A DNA stretch of 12,345 bases, taken from positions 1-12,345 of the forward strand of contig CALYTA010000007.1 in assembly GCA_945486175.1 (NCBI GenBank), given 5' to 3'. A program made the position numbers and the translations under genes. Below, piece after piece: positions 1-5,658 of this stretch (within the stretch, counting starts at the first letter, position 1; every line of letters begins with the position of its first letter). The stretch is from an uncultured Clostridia bacterium. GTDB lineage: Bacteria > Bacillota > Clostridia > Oscillospirales > Butyricicoccaceae. The notes beneath the pieces were generated by a model. It worked only from the letters and a program-made list of their open reading frames with translations. It was not told where the DNA came from and did not search any database.

Positions 1-1
1 T

Positions 2-334
2 GCCCGCGCAATCAACCGCGTCATTGACGAGCATGCACCGACCTCCGATGAAATGACCGCTGCTTCTCTGATGCGCGGCATGACTGTCGACGAAATGAAG
101 CTCGCCGGGGCCCGCGCAAAAGAAGAGCAGACCGAGCGTCTGAATGGCGAACCGCAGGCCAGCGAAGCAGATGCCCATCCGGAGCTTCCGACTGCCGCTG
201 ACGTCGCGCAGGCAATCAACCAGATGATTGATGAGCACATTCCAACCGCAGAGGAAATGACTGCCGCTTCCATGATACGCGGCATGACTGTCGACGAAAT
301 GAAGCTCGCGGAAGAGCTTGCAAACAAAGATTAA
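2..334 (+). CDS. C-terminal part of an unrecognised protein with two 68-residue repeats
   Basis: The frame is open from the left edge to a TAA at 332-334, so the start lies outside the window. The visible 110 residues hold two copies of one unit, offset by exactly 204 nt (68 residues). Each begins AIN-x-x-IDEH-x-PT, continues EMTAAS-x-x-RGM and ends TVDEMKLA. Between the copies is an acidic, Ala/Glu/Pro-rich linker. The sequence is rich in Glu, Asp, Ala and Met, has no membrane segment and looks helical. I do not recognise the family. The periodic PT-x-x-EM and RGMT-x-DEM segments suggest short helical hairpins that could act as a binding or spacer repeat, but this is inference. The strong terminator 27 bp downstream shows that this is the true 3' end of a transcription unit. 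An internal ATG at 53 should not be taken as the start, because the repeat begins upstream of it. Confidence 0.8.
   Translation, partial: ARAINRVIDEHAPTSDEMTAASLMRGMTVDEMKLAGARAKEEQTERLNGEPQASEADAHPELPTAADVAQAINQMIDEHIPTAEEMTAASMIRGMTVDEMKLAEELANKD
8..309 (+). repeat. Two-copy tandem coding repeat, 204-nt period
   Basis: Copy 1 runs from about 8 and copy 2 from about 212. The two share a perfect 32-nt run (74-105 and 278-309) coding for RGMTVDEMKLA, while the first halves differ at many synonymous and some non-synonymous sites. More copies may lie upstream of the window. Confidence 0.85.
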
Positions 335-360
335 CCCTTCTAATCTCTATAATGAAGCCG

Positions 361-400
361 GCTCCGCCGAACGCGCCTGCGTTTCGGCGGAGCTATTTTT
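361..400 (+). terminator. Intrinsic terminator of the left-edge gene
   Basis: An 11-bp perfect stem (361-371 with 383-393, GCTCCGCCGAA and its complement) has an 11-nt loop and is followed by TATTTTT. It lies 27 bp after the stop codon of the plus-strand gene. This is a textbook rho-independent terminator on the plus strand. Confidence 0.93.
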
Positions 401-432
401 GTGCCGCTTTGGCACATACACGCGGAAAGAAA

Positions 433-585
433 CTCCCTCCGCCGCACCGTCTCCCTCAGGAGACGGGCTGGACAGAGGGAGCTTATTCATCTGGATACCT
501 TTTGGTGTATCCCGCCATTTCTGCGGCGGTGGGGCGGACTGACGGACGTGTTTGTCCGACATGTCCGCTGTGCGCGGGAGCGCAC
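433..585. repeat. Cluster of consecutive inverted repeats (structured intergenic element)
   Basis: This non-coding stretch is made of back-to-back inverted repeats. CTCCCTC (433-439) pairs with GAGGGAG (475-481) around an inner stem, CCGTCTCC (447-454) with GGAGACGG (459-466). GGATAC (493-498) pairs with GTATCC (507-512), and CCGCC (512-516) with GGCGG (525-529). GCGGAC (534-539) and CGGAC (543-547) nest with GTCCG (554-558) and GTCCGC (563-568). GTGCGC (570-575) pairs with GCGCAC (580-585). The CTCCCTC/GAGGGAG module resembles dispersed palindromic repeats seen in gut Clostridia genomes, although that resemblance is from memory. I see no convincing coding frame with a ribosome binding site. 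It may be a non-autonomous mobile repeat or a structured transcript end. Together with 586-639 it accounts for the gap between the two convergent genes. Confidence 0.6.
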
Positions 586-605
586 CGGAAAGGTTTTCTT
601 TTGCC

Positions 606-634
606 TACTTTTCTTTTCCTCAAAAAGAAAAGTA
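606..634. repeat. AT-rich 12-bp inverted repeat at the pgcA 3' end
   Basis: TACTTTTCTTTT (606-617) pairs perfectly with 623-634 around a 5-nt loop, ending 5 bp from the pgcA stop codon. It could fold at the 3' end of the pgcA mRNA, but no T tract follows on either strand, so it is not a standard intrinsic terminator. It may be the last module of the hairpin cluster to its left. Confidence 0.6.
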
Positions 635-639
635 CGGGA

Positions 640-2367
640 TTACTTGACGATTTCCTTTGCAGCAGCAGAGTACTTCTCGACCTTTGCGTCGACTTCTTCC
701 TTGCTCGCGCCGTTTGCCATGATGTAAACCTTGACCTTCGGCTCGGTGCCGGACGGACGGATGATAAAGCTGGTGCCGTCAGACAGATCGTAATACAGTA
801 CGTTCTGGCCCTTCAGCTCAACCTCGGTGGTCTCGCCGGTTGCCAGATCGGTCTGGATACCGGTCTGCAGATCGCGTACATCCTTGACTGCGGTGCCGCC
901 AACTTCCTTGAGCGGGGACTCACGCAGTTCCTTCATCAGCTCTGCCATACGGGTCAGGCCGGAAACGCCCGGCATAACGATGGACAGGGTTTCCTCTGCA
1001 TAGTAGCCATAACGCTTGTACATATCCTGCATTGCATCGTACAGGGTCATGCCCTTGGTGCGGTAATATGCAGCCATTTCCGCAATCAGCATGGAAGCAA
1101 TCACTGCATCCTTGTCGCGTGCATGGTCGCCGCACAGGTAGCCATAGGACTCCTCAAATGCGAACAGGTACTGATGCGAACCGGTTTCCTCGAACTGCTT
1201 GATCTTCTCAGCGAGGAACTTGAAGCCGGTAAAGGTATCAAAGCATTCTACACCGTTGTCATTGGCAACCTTGCGTGCCATTTCCGTCGATACAACAGAC
1301 TTGAGCACTGCCGGATGCGGCGGCATGGTGTTGGTCAGCTTCTTCGCGGTGATAATGTAATCGATCAGCAGAACGCCCATCTGGTTGCCGCTCAGGGTGA
1401 CATATTCACCCGTGCTGCTCTTCAGGACGGTGCCGCAGCGGTCGGAATCCGGGTCGGTGCCGATAATCAGGTCAACACCCTGCTGCTTTGCCATCTCGAT
1501 TGCAATGTTAAAGCCTTCCTTGTTCTCCGGGTTCGGGCTCTTGACGGTCGGGAAGTTGCCGTCGATGACCATCTGCTCCGGTACACAGATAACATTCTTA
1601 TAGCCGATGCGCTTCAGGATTTCTGGTACCAGCTTGTAGCCTGCGCCGTGGAACGGGGTGTAGATGATCTTGAAATCATCCGCAACCTGTGCGATGCAAT
1701 CCGGATTGATGCACATCTTCTGAATCTGACGCAGATAAATCTCGTCGGATTCCGGTCCGATAATCTTAATCAGGCCCTTGTCGACTGCTTCCTGATGGTC
1801 CATGGTCTTGACCTCAGTGAACATATCGAGCGCGCCCATTTCCTTTGCAACAACGTCAGCTTCCTTCGGCGGGAGCTGTGCGCCGTCTTCCCAGTAAACC
1901 TTATAGCCATTGTATTCCTTCGGGTTATGGGAAGCGGTAATCATAACGCCTGCCAGCGTACCATAGGTGCGGACGGTGAACGACAGCACCGGAACCGGGC
2001 GCAGGGATTCCCATTCAATGACATTGATGCCGTTTGCAGCCAGGATGCTTGCTGCCAGATGGGAGAACTCGTCCGACTGAATACGGCTGTCGCATGCGAT
2101 AGCAACACCGCGCTGCATCGCGCGCGGGCCATACTGCTTAATCAGGTTTGCAAGGCCCTGGGTAGCTGCGCCGACCGTAAAGCGGTTCATCTTATACAGG
2201 CCGACACCCAGCGTTCCGCGCAGACCCGCAGTGCCAAAGGAAAGCGGCGCAAAAAAGCGTTCTTCAATTTCCTTTTCATCGCCTTCGATGGCTGCCAGCT
2301 CAGCATGCTCCGCCTCGGTCAGTGCCGGGGAGTCCATCCACTTGCGATATTCTTCCATATAGCCCAT
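640..2367 (-). CDS. pgcA: Phosphoglucomutase / phosphomannomutase (alpha-D-phosphohexomutase)
   Basis: A 575-residue cytoplasmic enzyme, close to the roughly 580 residues of Bacillus PgcA. It interconverts glucose-1-phosphate and glucose-6-phosphate, linking glycolysis to UDP-glucose, glycolipid and polysaccharide synthesis. All four family landmarks are present: the phosphoserine loop TASHNP (S146), the metal-binding loop DPDSDR (305-310), the sugar-binding EESYG (405-409) and the phosphate-binding RPSGTEP (537-543). The ATG at 2367 is preferred because GAGGTG (2374-2379) lies 6 nt upstream of it. The frame is open for 18 more codons to another ATG at 2421, but those residues are not family-like and have no ribosome binding site. 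It is monocistronic, with a promoter at 2449-2477 and a 12-bp inverted repeat just beyond the stop. Mutase class is certain; glucose versus mannose preference is inferred from similarity to the PgcA type. Confidence 0.95.
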   Translation of the reverse strand: MGYMEEYRKWMDSPALTEAEHAELAAIEGDEKEIEERFFAPLSFGTAGLRGTLGVGLYKMNRFTVGAATQGLANLIKQYGPRAMQRGVAIACDSRIQSDEFSHLAASILAANGINVIEWESLRPVPVLSFTVRTYGTLAGVMITASHNPKEYNGYKVYWEDGAQLPPKEADVVAKEMGALDMFTEVKTMDHQEAVDKGLIKIIGPESDEIYLRQIQKMCINPDCIAQVADDFKIIYTPFHGAGYKLVPEILKRIGYKNVICVPEQMVIDGNFPTVKSPNPENKEGFNIAIEMAKQQGVDLIIGTDPDSDRCGTVLKSSTGEYVTLSGNQMGVLLIDYIITAKKLTNTMPPHPAVLKSVVSTEMARKVANDNGVECFDTFTGFKFLAEKIKQFEETGSHQYLFAFEESYGYLCGDHARDKDAVIASMLIAEMAAYYRTKGMTLYDAMQDMYKRYGYYAEETLSIVMPGVSGLTRMAELMKELRESPLKEVGGTAVKDVRDLQTGIQTDLATGETTEVELKGQNVLYYDLSDGTSFIIRPSGTEPKVKVYIMANGASKEEVDAKVEKYSAAAKEIVK

Positions 2368-2411
2368 TTCAAACACCTCATATTTCTTCATTTTATTGGA
2401 GTGGGGTTTTG

Positions 2412-2429
2412 ATCCATCCAATGATGGAT
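2412..2429. promoter_or_regulatory. Small palindrome in the pgcA leader
   Basis: ATCCATC (2412-2418) and GATGGAT (2423-2429) form a perfect 7-bp inverted repeat with a 4-nt spacer. It lies about 12 nt after the predicted transcription start of pgcA. It may be an operator or a small leader hairpin; no regulator is suggested by neighbouring genes. Confidence 0.35.
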
Positions 2430-2448
2430 ATCAATTTTCTCTAGGAAA

Positions 2449-2477
2449 ATTATACAGCATTTCCCCGCAGATTTGAA
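2449..2477 (-). promoter_or_regulatory. Probable sigma-A promoter of pgcA
   Basis: On the minus strand a perfect -10 TATAAT (2449-2454) lies 17 bp from a weak -35 TTCAAA (2472-2477), in an AT-rich stretch upstream of pgcA. The implied leader is about 75 nt. In the rest of the 2368-2715 gap, 2478-2638 shows nothing further that I can identify. Confidence 0.6.
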
Positions 2478-2638
2478 GGACAATTTGTGGAAATGATGAA
2501 GTATTTTTTTCATAAATCGCAAGATGCACAAATTTCACATTGTCTTTTTTACACTTCCGGCAAATTTGTCATCAATTCGACCGCCGTGTCGTGTCCATAT
2601 ATATCCGGGAATGCGGCATACGGCTGACGGGAAGGTGC

Positions 2639-2682
2639 AAAAAACAGCATCGGCAGATCCCGGTTTCCGGATCTGCCGATGC
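2639..2682 (-). terminator. Intrinsic terminator of the hydF-like gene
   Basis: A 14-bp perfect stem (2647-2660 with 2669-2682, GCATCGGCAGATCC and its complement) has an 8-nt loop. On the minus strand it is followed by TG and then six T's (2644-2639). It starts 33 bp after the hydF-like stop codon. Confidence 0.92.
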
Positions 2683-2715
2683 TTTGTTATGTGTCCTTAT
2701 CATACTGCGGAGACT

Positions 2716-3927
2716 TTATTCTTCCACAGATTCCTTTTCCGGTTCGAGCACTGCGGCACAGCGCCCCAGCATGCCGGACAGCGCTGCCAGCACCGTGCCA
2801 AAGTTGGCAATCGGCACGCCCGCCTCACGGCAGATCGCTACGCGCGCCTGTACCGCGCGCTGGGTCATCGAGCAGCCGGAACAGTGAATGACGAGATCAT
2901 ACTTCTCAATTTCATCCGGCAGGTCAAGGCCAAACGAATAATCAATGCGCAGCTCCTCGCCCGCCAGCCTGCGCAGGGCGCGCGGAATCTTGACGCGGCC
3001 AATGTCGCGGTGCATGCTGCTGTGCATGCAGCCCTCTGCGATGAGCACGCGGCTGTCCTTATTCAGCGCCGCAATTGCCTGCGTGCCCTCAATAAAGGTA
3101 TCCAGTTCGCCGCTCTGCAGGCCGTACAGAAGCGAATATGACGTCAGCGGGATGCTCTCCGGCACGATATCGCGCACCATGCCGAACGAACGCGCATATG
3201 CAATGACCAGATCGATGCGCGGCATCTCCTGCAGCGTCGCCTCAAGATGATTCTCTTCGACGGCGACAACACGCGCGCCGCGGTGAATCAGCTGGGTGAG
3301 CATCTGATGCTCATTGCGGATCGGGCCGCCGCCGGACGGCGCCATGAGCAGCAGGACATAATCGCCCGGCTTGACCAGGCCCTCCGGGATGAGCGGAGCC
3401 TCTTTCACGTTGATGGCACGCACCATCTGGGACAGGCGTGCGCGCAGCAGGGAGATCGAACCCGGTGTCTGGGTGGAAATGAAAATAGCATCCGGGAACT
3501 CGGTTTTCAGCTCCGCGATGGTGCCTGCATATGCCTCATCGCAGTGGTTGAACACCAACAAGTACGGGATCATGTTGCGCTCCAGCCATTCGTGGTCGCG
3601 CGTATACGCCTCCCGGTCAAATTCCTGCATATTGATGACATAAATCGCGATGTCCGCACGGCGGATAATGTTCAGCGTGCGGCGCACCTGCTCGTCGCCC
3701 AGTTCGGATGTGTCGTTCAGGCCCGCTGTGTCGATCAGCGTTGCATTGCCCGCGCGGCCGAGCTTGCACAGGCCGACCACCGGGTTGTATTTGGATGTGC
3801 CGGTGCTGATCGATACCTCACCGGTCAGCTGATGAAAAATACTGGTTTTGCCGCTGCCGGTCTTGCCGAACAGCACGATATGGCGGTTATTGCCGTCTAA
3901 AACGGCGGAGTTCTTATTCTGCTTCAT
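2716..3927 (-). CDS. hydF: [FeFe]-hydrogenase maturation GTPase HydF-like protein
   Basis: 403 residues, the usual HydF length. HydF is the GTP-hydrolysing scaffold that carries the H-cluster precursor built by HydE and HydG to the apo-hydrogenase. The N-terminal Ras-like GTPase domain shows a P-loop GKTGSGKT (21-28), G3 DTAGL (66-70) and an unusual G4, NHCD (127-130), where NKxD is expected. The C-terminal cluster domain has C300-x-H302 and H348-C349-x-x-C352, the CxH...HCxxC ligand set of HydF, with the family segments LTSYSLL (261-267), DIGRVKIPR (308-316) and GVPIANFG (370-377). The middle (dimerisation) region lacks the usual EAPKGRL-type segment and reads SGGGP instead, so this is a divergent member. 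Start: ATG at 3927 with GGGAGG 10 nt upstream. It has its own promoter and terminator. No hydE, hydG or hydrogenase gene lies in the window, so a paralogue with a different client is possible. Confidence 0.85.
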   Translation of the reverse strand: MKQNKNSAVLDGNNRHIVLFGKTGSGKTSIFHQLTGEVSISTGTSKYNPVVGLCKLGRAGNATLIDTAGLNDTSELGDEQVRRTLNIIRRADIAIYVINMQEFDREAYTRDHEWLERNMIPYLLVFNHCDEAYAGTIAELKTEFPDAIFISTQTPGSISLLRARLSQMVRAINVKEAPLIPEGLVKPGDYVLLLMAPSGGGPIRNEHQMLTQLIHRGARVVAVEENHLEATLQEMPRIDLVIAYARSFGMVRDIVPESIPLTSYSLLYGLQSGELDTFIEGTQAIAALNKDSRVLIAEGCMHSSMHRDIGRVKIPRALRRLAGEELRIDYSFGLDLPDEIEKYDLVIHCSGCSMTQRAVQARVAICREAGVPIANFGTVLAALSGMLGRCAAVLEPEKESVEE

Positions 3928-3964
3928 TGCTGCCTATCCTCCCGTCCGGGAGCGCCTCCTTCTG

Positions 3965-3989
3965 AAAGCTGGACTGTCCATACAGCTTT
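3965..3989. promoter_or_regulatory. Nested palindrome in the hydF-like leader
   Basis: AAAGCTG (3965-3971) and CAGCTTT (3983-3989) form a 7-bp inverted repeat that flanks and overlaps by one base the tight palindrome GGAC-T-GTCC (3971-3979). It lies about 15 nt downstream of the predicted start of transcription. It may be a repressor operator or a leader hairpin; its function is unknown. Confidence 0.4.
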
Positions 3990-4010
3990 ATTGTACTAAA
4001 GATACTTCTC

Positions 4011-4038
4011 ATTATAGCATGAAAATCTGAAATGTACA
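4011..4038 (-). promoter_or_regulatory. Extended -10 promoter of the hydF-like gene
   Basis: On the minus strand TGC-TATAAT (extended -10; hexamer at 4011-4016, TG at 4018-4019) is preceded by a -35-like TGTACA (4033-4038) with a 16-bp spacer. The implied leader is about 77 nt. Confidence 0.7.
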
Positions 4039-4061
4039 GCATACCGGATCGGTTTTCAGGC

Positions 4062-4100
4062 AAAAAAAGACTTTCATTTTCCGGCACCGCTACACGGAAG
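4062..4100 (-). terminator. Weak candidate terminator after degV
   Basis: Downstream of degV on the minus strand, a short stem TTCCG/CGGAA is followed about 10 nt later by seven T's (4068-4062). The stem is short and the T tract is not adjacent, so this is only a candidate for the end of the marR-degV transcript. Confidence 0.25.
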
Positions 4101-4142
4101 GAGAATGCCGCTTCATCCGCGGGAGTAAGCATTCGGAAACGA

Positions 4143-5006
4143 TTACCAGCGCGCCTTCTTTTCCTCATAGGCAAGCGCAATGCCGCCCGGGCCGATATAG
4201 GTTCCGATGACTGCGCCGATTTCCACCGACGTAATTTCAATGTCGCTGATGTGTGTCTGAAGCATCTGGCTGATGGCCTTGACGCGCTCAGGCGCACAGG
4301 AGGAAATGACAGTGACATGGTGCAGGTCGGCGGCATTGTTCAAAAAGCCGTCCACGAGCTTTTTGCAGCCCGCCTGTACGCCGCGCACCTTGTCGATGCT
4401 TGCCGCCTCGCCCTCCGACAGTGTCATCAGCGGCTTGATGCCCATCAGCTTGCCCGCCAGCGCGGTCACGCTGCCGATACGTCCGCCCTTGCGCAGATAT
4501 TCCAGACTGTCGATGATAAAATAGATACCGACATGGCTCTGCAGGTATGTCATGCGCACCAGAATTTCCTGTACTGATTTGCCCTCCTTCGCCATGCGAG
4601 CCGCCTCGACGGCAAACAGCGCAACGGCAGCGGATGCATTGAGTGAATCGATCAGGTGGATGTGCGGCCGGAAGCCGTCCTCGCGCAGCATGCGGCGCGC
4701 CATGGAAGCGCCGCCGATGGAACCGGACAGCTTGGACGATACGGTGATACAAATGATATCGTCACAGTCTTCATGCCTGCGGAATTCCTCCATCCAGTCA
4801 TCCAGCGTCGGCTGGCTGGTCTTGGGCAGCGTCTTGCTCTCCGCGAGCTTTTTAAAAAACTGCTCACCGCTCAGGTCGACGCCGTCGCGGTATGTCGTGC
4901 CGTCTTCAAAGGTCACACCCAGCGGGATGACGGAAAAGCCCGCCTTTTTTGCGCGTTTCGGCGTGTAATCACAGCTGGAATCCGCAATGACTGCTATTTT
5001 GCCCAT
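4143..5006 (-). CDS. DegV/FakB family fatty-acid-binding protein
   Basis: 287 residues, the standard DegV length. FakB-type DegV proteins hold a free fatty acid while the kinase FakA phosphorylates it, giving acyl-phosphate for phospholipid synthesis. Family signatures are present: ADSSCDY (8-14), KTSQPT (62-67), SSKLSGS (90-96), LIDS (118-121), SLEYLRKGGRIG (167-178) and the C-terminal GTYIGPGG (268-275). Ser64 of the KTSQP loop and the RKGGRI segment (172-177) correspond to conserved family positions near the bound head group. The ATG at 5006 has a GAGGAA site 8 nt upstream (in 5013-5018). It starts 38 bp after the FabT-like regulator gene ends, so the two are probably co-transcribed, which supports a role in exogenous fatty acid use. 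No fakA (DAK-domain kinase) is in the window. DegV fold is certain; the bound lipid is not known. Confidence 0.93.
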   Translation of the reverse strand: MGKIAVIADSSCDYTPKRAKKAGFSVIPLGVTFEDGTTYRDGVDLSGEQFFKKLAESKTLPKTSQPTLDDWMEEFRRHEDCDDIICITVSSKLSGSIGGASMARRMLREDGFRPHIHLIDSLNASAAVALFAVEAARMAKEGKSVQEILVRMTYLQSHVGIYFIIDSLEYLRKGGRIGSVTALAGKLMGIKPLMTLSEGEAASIDKVRGVQAGCKKLVDGFLNNAADLHHVTVISSCAPERVKAISQMLQTHISDIEITSVEIGAVIGTYIGPGGIALAYEEKKARW

Positions 5007-5044
5007 AGTGCATTCCTCTTTTCTTTCATAATATCCCGTGCGCT

Positions 5045-5479
5045 TCAGAATGTGCCGAGGAAATCCTCAATCTTCTGCAGTGCACTGCCCAGCACGCGCT
5101 GCTCGTCGTCAGTCAGCCCGGACAGCGCGGAATCAATCAGGTCGTTGTGAAACTGCTGGTGATAATGATACGCCGCCCAGCCCTTCGGCGTCAGCGAAAC
5201 AAGCACCACGCGCCGGTCATGCTTGGCGCGCACGCGCTCGATCATCCCTTTTTTCTCCAGCCGTTCACATGCGATGGTCAGCGTCGCCAGCGTGATATCC
5301 AGCGCGCGTGCAATGTCCGACATGCGGGCGCATTCCATATCCCCGATTTTTTCGAGGATGTGAATTTCCGCAATCGTTACCTCATCGTTCAGTCCAGCGG
5401 CAAGGGCGCGCTGTTCAATCTTATTGATTCGTCCGAAAATTTCCACTAGGAACGTATTGACCTGCTCATGGACAGACAT
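5045..5479 (-). CDS. FabT-like MarR family transcriptional regulator
   Basis: 144 residues, the normal MarR length. The winged helix-turn-helix lies at about 40-95, with the recognition helix around ITLATLTIACERLEKKG (62-78) and the wing ERVRAKHDRRVVLVSLT (81-97), including the conserved D88-R89-R90. The C-terminal segment YHYHQQFH (104-111) and the spacing of the last helices resemble FabT, the MarR-type repressor of fatty acid synthesis genes in Bacillota, which uses acyl-ACP as corepressor. A perfect AAGGAGGTGA site (5486-5495) lies 6 nt before the ATG. The promoter and a 19-bp near-palindrome sit immediately upstream, which suggests autoregulation. It heads a two-gene unit with the DegV/FakB protein. 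The gene symbol is left blank because fab genes are absent here; an unrelated MarR function remains possible. Confidence 0.9.
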   Translation of the reverse strand: MSVHEQVNTFLVEIFGRINKIEQRALAAGLNDEVTIAEIHILEKIGDMECARMSDIARALDITLATLTIACERLEKKGMIERVRAKHDRRVVLVSLTPKGWAAYHYHQQFHNDLIDSALSGLTDDEQRVLGSALQKIEDFLGTF

Positions 5480-5499
5480 GCCCCGTCACCTCCTTCGGA

Positions 5500-5518
5500 T
5501 AATTAAGTAAACTAATTA
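5500..5518. promoter_or_regulatory. Probable MarR/FabT operator
   Basis: A 19-bp near-palindrome, TAATTAAGT-A-AACTAATTA on the plus strand, has 7 of 9 symmetric pairs matching. It spans roughly +4 to +22 of the predicted transcript, between the -10 box and the ribosome binding site of the marR gene. A bound MarR dimer there would block transcription. The site is inferred from symmetry and position. Confidence 0.6.
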
Positions 5519-5528
5519 AATTACCTTC

Positions 5529-5557
5529 AGTGTACCACGCGCCGCGGCGAATGGCAA
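5529..5557 (-). promoter_or_regulatory. Promoter of the marR-degV unit
   Basis: On the minus strand -35 TTGCCA (5552-5557) and -10 TACACT (5529-5534) are separated by exactly 17 bp. The predicted start of transcription is near 5522, giving a leader of only about 43 nt that contains the palindrome and a perfect Shine-Dalgarno sequence. Confidence 0.65.
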
Positions 5558-5619
5558 GCAAAACCGGTGTTTTTGCTCTCATTTTTTTGCAGAACAGCCG
5601 GAAAACGTAAAATATATGC

Positions 5620-5653
5620 AAAAACTCCCTGCATCCGGGCGGATGCAGGGAGT
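5620..5653 (-). terminator. Intrinsic terminator of the femX-ricT operon
   Basis: A 13-bp perfect stem (5624-5636 with 5641-5653, ACTCCCTGCATCC and its complement) has the tetraloop GGGC. On the minus strand it is followed by TTTT, with the stem's last pair adding a fifth T. It begins 6 bp after the ricT stop codon. Confidence 0.93.
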
Positions 5654-5658
5654 GGCAC

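Noticed and set aside
8..309. CRISPR or mobile-element repeat
   Set aside because: The repeat is in-frame and protein-level, with a 204-nt period and diverged first halves, so it is an internal protein repeat.
318..562. Short open frames on both strands in the left intergenic region
   Set aside because: They run through palindromic repeats, differ in each frame and lack ribosome binding sites.
606..634. Intrinsic terminator for pgcA
   Set aside because: The stem is AT-rich with no T tract after it on either strand, so it is listed as an inverted repeat only.
352..2412. Very long plus-strand open frame (686 codons) opposite pgcA
   Set aside because: It is a shadow of the well-supported pgcA gene, begins inside a terminator, has no ribosome binding site and its product resembles no protein.
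2368..2421. N-terminal extension of pgcA to the ATG at 2421
   Set aside because: The extension is not family-like and has no Shine-Dalgarno site, while the ATG at 2367 has GAGGTG at 6 nt.
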